Assembly: GCF_020085105.1 (NCBI RefSeq)
Contig: NC_058044.1
Coordinates: forward strand, 25,727,206 to 25,791,205
DNA: 64,000 nt
From: Siniperca chuatsi
Taxonomy: Eukaryota > Chordata > Actinopteri > Centrarchiformes > Sinipercidae
Reading direction: 5' to 3'
A program made the translations under genes and the position numbers. Below are positions 11,501 through 25,600 of this stretch, piece after piece; the first letter of the stretch is position 1; the number at the start of each line of letters is the position of its first letter. The notes under the pieces were generated by a model, which was not told the origin of the DNA, did no database searches, and saw only the letters and a program-made list of their open reading frames with translations.

Positions 11501-13035
11501 CCCTACAGTCCGGGCTCAAACTGACGTGATGGCATCTTGGGTTCAAATAAAGTAAATTTAACAAAGATAAAGATGGTCTGAAGTGTGATTTGAGGAACAC
11601 AGCTGAACTGTGAAACGTCTGTTTCCAGAAACTGCATACTTTTTACAGATTGCTTTCTTACCTTCTGTCTTGTTTGTAGCAAAACATATTACACCACCCG
11701 CACTTGGACTGGTTAGTGTTCCATGTTCCCTGTATTTTATGTACAACAGACTAGAAACCACATCTTCTAAAGTTCTACTTGATTGTATCCTTGGAACATT
11801 TAAAGTAATTTATTTTAACACTTGTCTGTTGTTACCGTCATTGTTTTCACTGATGTTCTCTTTGCTTTGTTCTCATTTAACACTGATGATATGCCTTTAA
11901 ACAACATCTTCATTGCATGTGGTATGATGTGATTAAACTGTTATTGTTTTTTGCTCTATATTCATTTATTGCCCCATGTTTTATTTGTCTATATAAGTTT
12001 TGTTATGTTTATTGTAATGTAGAGCCATAAAATATAATATAAAGCCATTGTTTGTTTTTTGTTTTTTACAAAAACAGAACACAATTTTGGGGATGTTTTT
12101 CCTTCTGCTTTTTAATGGTGTGTCTACTTTAGATTTCTGACATATAGGTTATAGTTTCATAGACTCATACGCTTGTTTGCAGTGAGACACCTAAGACAAA
12201 TTCTATTTTTTTTTTTTGGAGTTTAGTTTGTTTCTACAGGGTTGAAAAATAAATGGATCAAAAAACTAAGATCTGTATGAAAAAGGGTTTTATGAGCCAA
12301 AAGGAGACACTTTGCTGATGATAAACAATGTGGTTAGACATTTCTATAAAAGGTTTTACAGCGGGAACATTATGTCATGCAGGGAATTAGGAATGATGAG
12401 ACATAACACTAATATTTAACCTGTAAATAGATCTCATAAAAACTGTTGACTAAAATTGCCAATATATATCTCATTGTTTTCACATAATCCTGTTTTATAG
12501 TCCTCTGTTCTTTATGAAACTACAAAAGGCCAAATATCATTTAGGACCTCCTAAATTTTAGGACCTAAACATGTGTTCTTGTTGGCAACATACACACAAA
12601 CAGGGTACAACCAAACACACACACCCATACAGTATATTCCTTCACACAAACTGACACATACATCCACACACTGTTTAATTGATCTTTGGCATGGCCTAAA
12701 GTACATTTGTTCCATTTCTTTGTCTGACGGAGTCAATTATGTAAATTTGCTGCAGTGTGTAATGATCACTTTGGCAAAGGGCAGACAGTTCTGTGAACGT
12801 GGCCTGAAGCAGCTTCTTACTACAATACCTACTGTAAATAATTTGAGGGCTGGAGCTTGACTGAAAAACATGGAGGAAGTTAATATGGGGTGGGTGCCAT
12901 CAAATGCATGGGAGTGTGTGCACGTGTGTGCATACGTGTGTTTGTGCATGAGTGTTGTATGTTACATGCAAGGGTGAAATTGAAAGATTCACTCCTGATT
13001 CTGTGAATTAGTAACTTTTATGTACTTGTATTTTT
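8527..13035. other. Intergenic, no gene recognised
   Basis: Open frames here are short, unspliced and show no family features. A CA-rich stretch lies near 12585-12670 and a TG-rich stretch at 12908-12955. The rest is anonymous A+T-rich DNA. Confidence 0.55.
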
Positions 13036-13555
13036 TAAAGCAATAGTTTGACATCTGTCCATTAAATATGAAGCTACAGCCAGCAGCTGGTTAGCTTAGC
13101 TTAGCACAAAGACTGGAAATGGGGGGAAACAGCTAGTCTGGCTCTGTCCAAAAGAAACAAAATCGTGGAGTCTCAGCTGGTTGCCTGGCAATCTCAATGT
13201 GACAACCAGACAACAGGAAGTCACTGCACCCGGCCAAGAAATATTCTGATACATAACCTCCCATAACACAGCAACGTGTTCTTTTTCATAATCTGGTTTT
13301 CATACAGATTAAACAAATGAGGTATTATGTGTTTATAAGTGAGCTTTAGAGGTACTGGTACGTAGGTGGATTTTGGGCCGAGCCAGGCTAGCTGATTTCC
13401 CCTGTTTCCAGTCTTAATGCTAAGCTAAGCTAAGTATCTGCTGGTGGTAGATTCTTGTTTACCATACGGGCATGAGAGTGGTATCAATCTTCCCATCTAA
13501 CTCTCTGCAAGAAAGCGAATAATTGTATTTCCTAAAATATCAAACTATTTCTTTA
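13036..13555. repeat. Palindromic nonautonomous DNA transposon, copy 2
   Basis: Same element as at 7994-8526: TAAAGCAATAGTTTGACA at the left end and its complement ending at 13555, with the shared core GCTTAGCTTAGCACAAAG and the matching AATGCTAAGCTAAGCTAAG on the right. The left arm lacks about 60 bp that copy 1 keeps, and the centres of the two copies differ more than the arms. Confidence 0.75.
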
Positions 13556-16500
13556 TAGCAGTTTCAAAGTCAGTAATTGTACTTTTAAATACATTTTTAG
13601 AATAAGTACATTTTGTACTTCCTTACATTTAAAACCACATCCATTGCAGAATAAAAAGATTTTTGCAACTTTTGCAACATAAACTCAACAGCTGTGAACT
13701 GGCCACATGTGGATCCACCGGCAATAAAAATTTAGTCAGCATAGAAGAGAAGAGTGATTTGACTTTGTGCGCTTTGTTGTAATTTCCACTTAATCCATCT
13801 GAAACAATCAAGTTTGAATTCTGTCATTTCGTCTTTCTTGGAATGGAAACTCAAAACAGCAAACTAAACTCAGTAACTCAGTAAAATATCAGTGAAAAAG
13901 GACTTCAGCAGGGCATTTAGTACTTTACAGCTACTGGTTGTATGTATGTCTGTTTTACCACTAAGTTACAGAATGTCGGTGTGGCCTGGCACCCTCACAC
14001 ACTAAACCTAAACCATGTTCGGGACAGGCTGCTGCTCACCACAACCAGACTCTGAGCCAATCACTGCTATATCCATGTAAGGGTAGTATAACACACATTT
14101 TATGTGGTTAAGAAGTGGTTTCAGCTAGGCTTAATTATGTGCTATAAGTCATAAGAGGGTAGCAAAAAAAAAAAAAAACGAAAAATGTAAATCTTAAATT
14201 ACACCAAATACCTTTCCCCATAGATCAGGATAAACACAGTATTTGAGTGGACGACAGGTGATTTTTGAAACACACAAAGGTCCGGGTCCAGGTTGTTCAA
14301 AGCAAAGAGCGGTGATCCAGACTACAAAACATCTGGAATAAATAACACTTATGTGTTCCTACAAGATCTGGGCAAGATTTGAGATTTTTCACATTTCACA
14401 CATACTGTGAGCAGGTGTCAGTGACAAATACATATTAAAGTATAAAGTAGTTCAAACACAGTCAGAAAGGTCAAAAATCAAAACATGAACTTTCGCATAT
14501 CTTAATTTACAAACCCTGACGAAGATAAATGGTGCATCAGATAACTGTAGTGTCACTCCACCAGGGGTTGGCCTCCATTTGTCCATTCTACATGCATGCG
14601 ATCTAATGGCCCTTACCTTGTACTCTGTGAATACACAGAGTACAAGTATCATTTGGCAGCATATCAAAGGAAAACACAGCTTGTATTTAATTCAGTCTGA
14701 GATGACCTTGCCTTCCTCTGCCTCAGTCCCATTACTCATTCCCTTCTTCCATCCGTACTGTTGCTATAATCCAGGCATCCTAACTAAGATGTTTTTTGTG
14801 TCTAAACCAAACCAATCCTTAACCACAGTGGTGTAAAATCAGAAAACGGTTTTATTTGTGAAACAGTTGAATTGTTGAATCTCAACTAATAAGCTGTTGA
14901 AATGTTACATATACTCTATAAACTATCTGTAGGCAGACTATCCAAATAAAGTGTTACCAAGAAGGGTAATATATAAACAAAATCAGGACTATCTTCACAA
15001 AAATGAAAAACTTTGTATAAAGCAAGCTACATGTACAAAAGAACAAGAACAAAGGAAAAGAGCACATCTGCACTGCTGACTCAGATGTAGTACAAACCAG
15101 ATAAGGCCAGTGACTTGACAGGCGCCAACTTTCTGACAGAAAATGATAATAAATGGCCCTGTTAGCATCTCTACTATTGAATTAGCAATTGTAATGAATC
15201 TGGCCATGCTGAAATGTGTTCATGCTGAAGGCCAAATGATTTTTGGAAGGAAAATATTTGCAACAACAAACATGTCATGCAAACAAACATGCCCAAATCA
15301 TATGGGCTCAAGCTTTTCTCCACATGCAGAGACATTATTTGCATTTAAACAAGTTAACCAGAAATATGAGAAGAAAATATGTGGATTCATCACAATTATC
15401 ATATCACAATCCTTTAAAAAAATAAACCTGCGTAAATAAGATTAATATGGGTTATTCCAACCAACTGTGTGGTTATGATGATTCTTTAAGCCTCAAGGTC
15501 TTCCTGGAGTTGCTTAAATGCTAATGTCTTTTGAAAAAAGCACTGAGGTGAATCTTGGTGGTGCGATATTTAATAGTTCCTGTGTGCCAGCTGTCAGTCT
15601 GTAATTCTCTGTGATGTTCAAGCCAGTCCTAAGTAGGTCAAGAGCTAATTTATACTCCTTTTGACACAGGTGAGCCAAACTAGTCTGAGTTCCTGTTAAA
15701 TGAACAATGTGTTGGCATAGAAAGTCATTTACTGTGGCTGATCAAATAGATAGATAGAGTATGGCTGAAGGCAGAAATGATTGGAGGCCAGAGCAGTAGA
15801 GGAGGTTCACATGCAGCAACAAACTGCACTCAACTCTGCCCTTTGCCAGTACTTTCTTTTAAAATCTTAATCTAAAATTTAACAACAAATGGCTTTAATA
15901 CGTTTATGGTTACTGGCAGTATTGAAATAAATACCACAGAAACATGAGCTATAATTCTCAAGAACTAGAACTGAACAATGTTGAATTTGACATTTAGCAG
16001 ACTTTTGAACTCAGCTGTGTAATATGCATCTGTACACCATTACAGCACTTTCCTACCAGACAGACTCTTTTTCCTTTGAACTCAGGTCCGTCTTGTTGCG
16101 TTATTGTCTTGTTCCGTTTGTTCTGGCGTTCAATTTTGGAAATATGGAGTGTGAAAAACCAAAAAACAAAAACAAGCCTTGGAGGGCAAACTCATCACCC
16201 GCCTAGTAATCAGCTATTAGAGCAGGAAATGACAAATAGGCCTACAGCTAATGCTGGCTATTTTTGTATGTACTTGTACCTTTCTGGTTTTATTTAAAAA
16301 CAAATCTGGAATCTAAATGAAACTAATATTAAAAGATGAATGAACCAACTGTTGGACTTTGCAGTTACAACCAATCAGGAAATGGAGTTGGTTTTTTCCC
16401 CACATTTACTGGATAGCCGAACTATTGCAAAACACTTGAAAAACCATTAGATATTTATATGATGAGTTTATCAGATGCTACATTCCTGCTGATATAAAGT

Positions 16501-17009
16501 AATTTTCACATTATGACTGTGTTGACAACCCTTGAGACTGAACTAGAAGTTAAAGATCATAACAGATGTGTCCTTATATATCTAAACCATCCTCATTATG
16601 CAACTGATCGTTCGCTAAAACCCCTCCCCCAAACAGCATTTGTCCATTCCTAATTTAGAAACTGTAGCTAGGTACGGCAGACTTGCAGTTTTGAATTTCG
16701 CCACATGCTGAGCGGGGGCTGTAGTAAGATCGACACTCGGCAGTTAAAGAGTTTGGAGGGTGTGAATAAGGAATGATTTAAACATGTTTATCTGCTCTCA
16801 TCTAAGCTGCAATCGTTAGCATGCCCAGCTAACTAGCTTACTACCTTTAGTGGTAACCCTGCATTATTTCCAAGACTAAGGAACACATCATTAACTAACT
16901 ACATCAGTTTGGGGTTACATGTTACGTTAAAAAAGCCCTGCACAACCACTCTGTAGTATTTCCTCTCTGTGTGGAAGCTGTACCTGGAAGAGTTTCGGGT
17001 AACTTTAGC
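13556..17009. other. Intergenic, no gene recognised
   Basis: Anonymous A+T-rich DNA with a poly-A run near 14164-14179, a perfect hairpin at 14617-14646 and TAG-rich repeat-like sequence near 16620-16900. No coding region could be supported. Confidence 0.55.
14617..14646. repeat. Perfect 13-bp hairpin with 4-nt loop
   Basis: CTTGTACTCTGTG at 14617-14629, loop AATA, exact complement at 14634-14646. No family recognised and no poly-T or gene end beside it. Confidence 0.7.
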
Positions 17010-18775
17010 AGTAGTGATGTGTCGGACGTGAAAGAGTCAGCTCTATGAGCCTTAAGTGAACGATGGGAGCCGGTCCCCACTCCTGTCTGAAGCTGTGTTC
17101 ACACCAAACACGAAGTGAATATTTGCCTTGCATTACTCGGCCAAGTTTGACCGCCAGATCATTTGTGTTTATTCGTGTTACTCGTGTGAGTAAGTACAAC
17201 CCGCGAATATTCACCCTGCAAAAACAACAGTGGAGGTCGGCACCTTGCTGCTGCCAACAGGTGAGTAGCGAGGTTGAAAATAAATTAACTTTTTAATCTA
17301 AAAAGTAAAAAAAACCCAAAAAACTCTGAGCTCTCCTCCCGCCGGTAAACTGCTCTGGAACAGAGCAGAATTCCGGTCTGGCTCCGGGTGTTTATTCCTC
17401 CAGAAGCTCCAGCTCTGCCCCCCGGCTCTCTCCTCAGAGCTCCTCGGCACTCAGCAGCTATCTGTTGGCCGCTGTCCCACCACTTCGTCCAGTCCTCCTC
17501 ACAAAACAAGCCCCGCGATACACGCGATTTTTCTGCTCAAGTTGAATATTTTCAATATGCAAATGATTTATTTGCCTCATTCGCGTCACCCGTCTTTGCA
17601 CTGACTATGTGATCGCCCTGTGCAAAAAATGTATTTGCATTCTATGTGAACACACCTTTAGCCCGGACCTGATAGTTCACTGAACCTCGGCATGGTCTAA
17701 ATGGAAGGAATAAAAGATTGTCTTGGATTGTGGTGCTTCAGGCGCAACACAAGTGCCTGCCTTTGTCTTATGATTTCTGGTTAGCTTACCGCTAAGCGAG
17801 AGTAAGCAAGCTCTCTCTCCTCTTGGCCTCTTCACTGCAGCCGGACAGCTGTCCTCCAGTGTGTCCTGCTTGGAGCACACAGCAGAAGTGAACTCTCTCT
17901 CTGATCTAAAACAGCACTGCAAGAGCCTGCATAAGATTTCTGTAACAAAGCTTAATTAGCGCCAATGGTTACTACACAAAGTCTGCCAAAGAACCAAGAA
18001 TGGAGTGACCAGATTCCTCTTATCTTCACAATTGCAATTTATTGCACAGGAAGGACCACAATTCTTTCTAGCTTGGCCCGTCTACAACAGATGGGCTGCC
18101 GGCTAACAAGGAGCCTACTTCAAAGAAACCTTCTTTCCCTCCATGGACTGGTAACGTAACTGGGCATTACATAGCTTTACATAGCTTAACAGTGTACTTG
18201 GCTAAGCACTGGACTGTGGATGTACTCTTGTGAATGTATATGTATTGATTTGGTTAATTGAGTTTTACTGTTGTGATGTGTTTTCATCTGTTAGGTCATT
18301 TGGTAGCCACATGTTAAGTTGATGTTAGTTAACGTTATGCTTCACATTGACACACTGAGTCTTTGCATGCTAACTAACTCTTTTAACTGGGCACTATTAT
18401 CCTTCACTATTATCACACACACATACACATCAATTTGACTCTTAGCCTAGCCACACTCTTTATCAAACATGGCTCAGTCCCCTTTTTGAGTTATTCCATT
18501 TGTCTACGCCATGATAATTCTGATGATTGATTGCAGCTACTCAATTTGGTGCCCCTTTAACCATTGTAAATACCAACATTGTCATATCACCATAACCATC
18601 AATATGACAGAACATTTCAATGTATTGCAGATGAAGAATCTTGCATTTTTATTTCTAGCAACAAATTAGAATATAATTTAGGCAGTGACCAGCAGAAGTG
18701 GTACTAAATGAAGAGCCATTTGGGAGCCGAAAGAGCTCACTAGTTGACAGCTCTCTACTGCCCTTTTTTTGGGAT
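17010..18775. repeat. hAT-like element ends around an inserted TIR element
   Basis: The left part (17010-17085) has GTGATGTGTCGGACG and GAACGATGGGAGCCGG, and the right part (about 18700-18775) has GAAGAGCCATTTGGGAGCCG and AGAGCTC. Both resemble the ends of palindromic hAT-derived fish elements rich in GAGCC. Between them, 17088-17655 looks like a separate element with inverted TGTGTTCACA ends. The outer pairing is inference; the sequence similarity of the two ends is seen. Confidence 0.4.
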
Positions 18776-21700
18776 TTGGGGAAGTTTACACTCCAACCAA
18801 AGTCAGCTGAGATAGCATTACCTTAACCCACTGTTTGAAAATATGAAAATAAGTATGTATGTTAAGGAGCCAAACAGGGTTATGTTAGAACAAAATACCA
18901 GCCTGACATTTTTTCAATGCTGATTCTTTCTACGTTTTCTACTGTATGTGGATCATCAAGTGGTAAGAATGCTACTTTTTGTCTGGACATGTGGAGTTAA
19001 TGTTAGCTTAATTAGCTAGCTAGTTACAGCTGATATGGACTGTCGGCAACTAGAAATGAAAAGCCTACTTTTGTCCACGTCTGTCTAAAATCAATGTTTC
19101 AAAAATACTAACTAAAGAGTGTGTGGATGTATGTGTAAAGAAATATGTATTTCGATGTTAAAATCTGCCACAACTTTCATTGGCCTTGTAAGAACATAAA
19201 GTTTGACAGGTGTAGCAATAGTAACTGAGGGGGGCGGGGCTTAGCAAACAGTTTAGATCACAAATCCCTTCTGAAAACATCCCAACCTCAGCTAAACTGA
19301 CATGAAAATGTGCAAGAGGTGGAACAGGGATGGAATGTACTTTGTTCCATCTTACTGGGAATTTTCAGTCCTTTGCAAATAAAACAAGAATATTTCACCC
19401 CGAGGCAGCGGCGCTGTAGTGTATTGCTCAACTACATTTATGACTTTACCCTCGACCTCGGCTCTCCATGGGCTTCTGAAATGCTTGAACCCATGAATCA
19501 CAGATCCCAGTGGAGAGGGAGAGGGGAAAAGAAGCAGAGAGGTGAAAGGGGTGATAATATCAAGAAACTACATGGAGGGTTGATCCAATGGGTGGGAAGC
19601 TGAAAATCAAGAAGTTCAAGTTAGTAAGGTACATTCATATTGGCGGTTTGTCCAACATATTGTCTGTGAGATCAGGCACATGAGATCAGCAGTATTGCAA
19701 TTTCAGATCATGTTTTCTCTCTTTTTCTTTGGGTTCTTGCTGGAATTAGTCTGGGTGGGTCAGTTTTTATAAATCATTACACATCCATATTTTTAGTCTT
19801 CGCAGGTCAGGAAGTGCAGCATGTCCTGAAGTGGTCATTGTGTGAATTTCACGGGCAAATTTAGGATACAACAAAAACATTGACTATATGCAGGCCAGAA
19901 ATGGGGTGGTTATACTTTCCAGCTCGAGGACATGATAGAAAACCCCTCGGTGCTAATGTGTTGACTGACCTCCATGTACTGTGGGTGGAGACACTGGATT
20001 ACTAGACTGGTGCCATCCAGTCACAAAGGGAGCGGGTGAAGTCTGCTGGCTGACTTCCATGACTGTCTATAAACAGCTCATGAGAGTTTTGAAGGGTAGC
20101 AGCTAAAGATGCATCACACAGAGATACAGGCAGAGGAGTATGTTTGACAGCCGTGACACAGACAGAAAATGAGACTGATTGACTTGTTAGCCACCTTGTT
20201 TGTTTGTGAATACAGTCGGGTTTCTTCTTCCTTTTACACAGTTAATACAAAGTCCATTCAGATCGATCTGTTTCTTACCATCCGCCACTGAGGCACGTCA
20301 TAAGTGACACTCCATCAACAGGCCTGCCAATATATATCTGATGTCAGGGAATAAACAAGATTCATCATGAAAAGGTCATTAGTGTTGGTCTGCAACCTCA
20401 GGGGGCTTCAAAAATGATATCTTATTGTTGGTGGCAGTGAGTTATCTATGGTATAAATTAGTGCCCCTGTGTGTTGGTTTCTACTTACATGTGGATTATC
20501 AATGGTGCACAATTGGTTTGTTTACTCATGCAGTGGTTGGTATGGAAAAATAAAGCTATTAATGGAAAAAAAAAGCTTATTCTTACAATCTTACAAAAGG
20601 GTGTTTAAACGTGTTTTTCCACTTTAACATGCTTTGATTTTCTTAAGGATCCCCTTCTGAGGTCGATCTCCGCAGAGAGCAGAAGTGGAACACGGTGAGA
20701 CAAATCAAAGAGCAGAGTGAACAATCAGTTATGAAACAACATGAGTCAACCGCTGTTCAGGAGCCAAACATTGCTTGATCCCTCAGCGGGCTGAAGACGA
20801 GGCAGGCAGCTACATTAGCTCGCGCTCACTGCTGAAGGAGCCATCAGTATAAACACCACAGAAATAAAATCATTCAGCGAGCTTTTAGAGATTTTGGTCG
20901 CTCCCCAATATTTTTGGTTCCATATTTGGAGCTTGTGCTGCCCTGTTGAGCATCAGAGCACCGTGCACGAGTCATGTGTTTATGTGACACAATGAAGACT
21001 CACTGAATGTTATGTACAAACTCCAGATGTATACTTTTACTGCTCTGCGCAGCAAATAATGTGAAACGTCCAAATATGTCACACAAAGTTATTATTCAGG
21101 AAAGTACATCTAATACGTAATTTTACAAAAGGCGACTTATCTGATGTATTATATATATAGTGCTGCATGTATTTTTGGTGTATAAGGTGTGTAAAGAATA
21201 TGGGATTACCATAACACTGTGCTGATGTTATTTTGTTTGTTGTATTTGACTTGTAAATAAAGTAGGTGTTGCATTTTGAATATAATACAGTGTTTTTTTT
21301 TAATGTTAAACATTCAGGCACCAATTATGTATGTTACTTGTTCACATTCTGAATCATTTTTCATCGTCTGAGTCTGGACCTTCTTGACTGGCTGTATGTC
21401 CCTCTGCTAACTCTCACATGAACCATACAGAAGTGTTGATAATTGAAAGAGGCAAAACTATCAGGGTTTAAACCATCACAACCCCCAAATGTACTGTATG
21501 ACTTTCCTGGAATTTACTTGCATCACTTGGTTGAGTCAGTGTGTAGAGCTCACTGCTTCTGTGGCGTTAAAGAAGCTCAGTTTGCATCAGTTACAGGCAG
21601 ATACTTCACCGTACATAACACAGCCCTGTGGATTTTAATCTACAAAGTATAAATAGCAATGCAATTGCTGTCCTAATCTTTGTGTCATCAGCTGTCTCGA

Positions 21701-22189
21701 GTTTCACTTATTTAACTTTCTCGGCTTCAGACTGGAGAACTACTGTCTTGCATTATAAGACACACACTTTACAAACTTTGGTTTAAGCTACTAACACTGC
21801 AAACACAAGACACTTTATCCACCACCCAATTTCATTCTCTCAAGTGTAAGTTTTGTATTTAATTCTTTAAATCACTTAATTTGTGACTATTTTAGTCTTA
21901 ATACATTTTATAGTTCTCTTTATAAGTACTCTTTATGTCAGCTTGTATTAATTTGTACCATTTATTTTCATTTTTTCGATGCTTCATTTAGATAGAATAC
22001 TATATATTCTGAACATCAAATTTTTAAATATTTAACAGTTACATCTCTGTTCTTGTACTTTTGCTACTTTACACTTAACTTCCCTGTAGAATCAATAAAG
22101 CCTATCTTATTTCATCTAAGACCCCTGTGATTGGTGCTGACAGTACTTTTTAATGCAGCACTAACCCTCCCAAATCCCAAATTAGTGGT
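18776..22189. other. Intergenic, no gene recognised
   Basis: No supportable gene. The stretch contains A+T-rich DNA with scattered TAGC/GCTAGC-rich repeat-like patches near 18990-19030. Confidence 0.5.
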
Positions 22190-22645
22190 CTAACAGGGTT
22201 AGAGACCTTTGTAGGATTTAAATGACCCCAAACTATCAAGATGTTGGCAAGCAGGGAACAGGGAAAAGACCCAAACGCAGACAGGTGCAGTCAGTGATTT
22301 AATATGGCTTACTGGCAGGCACACTGGTTGGCAGGCAGCAACAGGTAAGACATGCAGCTTGATAGTCACCGGTAACAGGTAGGCAGACAATAGCCAAAAC
22401 GGCAGAAGCCAACATAGCACTTGAGACGAGCTGACGAAGAACAAAGCAATCGTGGAGATTATACACAGGTGAGGGCAGGGTAACTAGACACAGGTGAACT
22501 TAAATAGGGTGCGGCAAACAATCCAAAGTGGTGGGAAAAGCAAACAAAGACAGGAAGTAAAACTACCAAATACATGAGGCAAGGAGAATATTTCAAAATA
22601 AAACAGGAAATAACCAAACACAGACCCTCAAATCATGACACAAAC
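22190..22645 (-). repeat. Unclassified dispersed repeat
   Basis: Purine-rich on the plus strand, with repeated CAGGTGA/GGCAGGCA words, ACAGGAAGTAAAACTACC and ATAAAACAGGAAATAACC near its right end, and TCATGACA after it. This word pattern is characteristic of a common fish interspersed repeat, but the ends and class cannot be fixed by eye. Confidence 0.4.
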
Positions 22646-25600
22646 ACAAGTAACATCCCTATGTAGGGTAACATACTGTACATTTCTATATCTGTGAATG
22701 AGTTTTTATCTTTTCAAGACATTGTGATTTTTAAGGTCAAGAAAATAAAAAAAGGTTAATTTTGCAATTATTATTATTTTTACACATACAGTGGGGTCTG
22801 TAGGACCCCAAACTATAAGAAAGTTAAGCCAAAGTCAACAAAACACATGGGTTAATCTCCTGTGACAGTAATAAAGTGGACTGGAAGTGAAATATCCATT
22901 TTGCATGGCTTACACCTAATTGCACACTGTTTCCCACATTACAGGAGCCACACTGGTTTGGAGGATACTGTGTTTGGCCAAGGCGCTCCTCTGTAATGAG
23001 CAGAGCTACAGTGTCTGCCTGTGTCCTGTCACAGTATCTTACCAAGTTAAAAATGGTTCATGTAAGGTTATATGGTGTTGGGAGAGCAGGCAAGGCTTTT
23101 CATTGAACTATTGGTAGTGGGTGGAAATTCAGGGACTTTGATGATTGACTTTGAATTTCAAATATCTCTCAGCTCATTCATCTGAAATGTAGTATTCTCC
23201 ATGGGCTCGTTCACACATATTGTGAAGGGGCGCTGTTAGGGGAGGAAAACTATGAATAAATCAGGAGTCCATGATTCAGAGCTGGACAGGGGGGCTGGAA
23301 AATGTCAGGGATTATGCAGAAGATATTTATTGTGTCAAAGCTGCTGGGACCTGTTGTCAGGGGGCCAAAATTTCTGGCAACACTTCTGTTTATATGGTCA
23401 ACCTTGACACTCAGAACAGTTATTAACAAGAACAACAACTAGGGCCTATACTCAATCCACAAGTCAGATGGATTTGAGTCTCTATATTCCCTTAAATATA
23501 CAGAAATGTTATAAAGGAGGAAAGCAGCAACTCCACTGAATCACCTGAAACATCTTACATATAAAAGACTTCTGCTTTCTCCTTCCTGTGGTATTTTTCT
23601 ATATTTAAGTGTGTTTTTTGCACCTATTTCTTGAAAGAAGCAGTTTGGTGCTGTGCCACATCCCTTCTCTCTATATTGAGTATGAATATGAATGTGAGTC
23701 ATAGTGTATCTGTCCATCTGTGTTAGCGCTGTGATGGACTGGCAATCTGCCCTGGCTCCATCTCATGCCTCCAATTTAATGCCACAGAATGTTTTCTTGC
23801 GTTTGCAAAGTAAAACTGTCAACATCAACCCTGGCCAGTTCTGACAGAGAGGAAATATTCTGTGGGGCAAATAATTTCACTGGCACCTTTATGTGCTGGT
23901 ATAAAGTTCATGTTCTAAACATGAAGAAAAGCAACCGTGGGCTATTTAGGCATGGCAGTTAATTTAAGAAATTCTGTTTTGGTATCATGTAGCTAGCTCA
24001 GTATTATCCTCTCCAGTGAGTGAAATAAGGCAACCAAAGCCTTAGCTGTACACACGTGTTCCTGAGAAATAACCTACAAAACTGGTTTCCTCTTAAATGA
24101 AAATGGGCAGAATGATTGATTTTGTTTGTTAAATTCCTCTCTTCAGTTAACCGTTATTGGACTACAGCCAATTCAAATCAATTGCAGTTATAGAGAAAAA
24201 AATTGATTGAGCTGCACTTTTGAGCCAATTCATCTGTGGAACCAAAACCATTCCCTGAAAGAAATATGCATGGATTAAAATGGCCCAGTGATGAAAATAT
24301 TTGCAATGCCAAATAGTTTTAGAAATAGCATGTGGTGTCAGTAGGCGTATTATGTGACAAGATAATGAAAATTACAGCCCTGTCTTCCTCCTTCTCGTCT
24401 ACCTCTGTAGAAAACACACTAACTAGTCCTCCTTCATTCCTTCAGAGTAAATTCCTAAAATTCTTGATTTCTTTATCTTTGTGTAAACGTGTTCAAGCTA
24501 CCATTCCCAACAGTTGTTGAGTGTCATTGTCGGGTAACTCAGCAGAAAAGGGCAGAAAGTTCACCTCAAGATAGATACAAGTATGTTTGAACAATTGTGC
24601 AGTTGAACAGCTGTGTATCAATGTGTATCAAAAGGTCAAGTGTTGGCCTCTAAGAGAAACAAATGTTCTGTGATGCATGAGACTGATTGAAATACAACTG
24701 ATGATTTCCACGAAGGCATTCTCTTAGCCGCCAGGTGGAGGATCCATTTGCAAATGTCTGCTTGAATATTGCAATAAAACTCTGAAAGAGCGGTTCTTGT
24801 TAAATTCACTTTATTTCAGAAATTTCTACAACAATAGCGTTCCAATTTTTTCTAACCAGAACTGAGTGTCTTAATGTCACCTAAAGCGAGGCTGACCAAA
24901 AGACCCATAATCTAGGTGATGAATAACATTCTCCCCAATGACCCATATATCACGTGACATACTGAATATACACTCCCGTGCCACATAATCCTGACTTTCA
25001 CTTTTGACTGTTGGGATTTTGCACTGCTGCAAAACTCACTGCTGCTCTGATGAAAGCTGTTTGGAAAAACACTGCAGAATCTTTTCACCTTCAGCTTGAT
25101 TTGTTCTCATTTGGTATGAGTGCCAAATGAGAACAAATCAATCTTTCTTCTTTACAGGAAATAAAGGAGGCACTTCCAGCATACTTTCCGGCTGAGTTTT
25201 TTTTTTTATAACATTGCTTTTGAGGACACTGAGTATATTTTAGGTGGGCTGACCCCTGAGCTTCAGAGTTGAATGATGTGAGGGGATTTACTGAAATGCT
25301 TCAGGAGTGATTTTCAGTAAAACTGTGAGGGGAAACACCTGGTCCCATATTAATAAATACAGAGGAAATTCTCCTTTCATTCTTGAAGTGGCTATAATTA
25401 ACATTTTTACATTAACAATGGATCAAATGACTGTCTAAGTGAAAGAGGTCACCAGCTCTGCAGTTCCCCTCAGCGCTAATGCTTATGTTGCTTGTTTCCC
25501 AAATGGCCATAAAAAAAAATCCCTAACTGGAGGTTTTATGCTCAGTGGCATATTAGAGCTCCATATCTTAATTGCTATTCATTACTGAATAATTGTTAAA

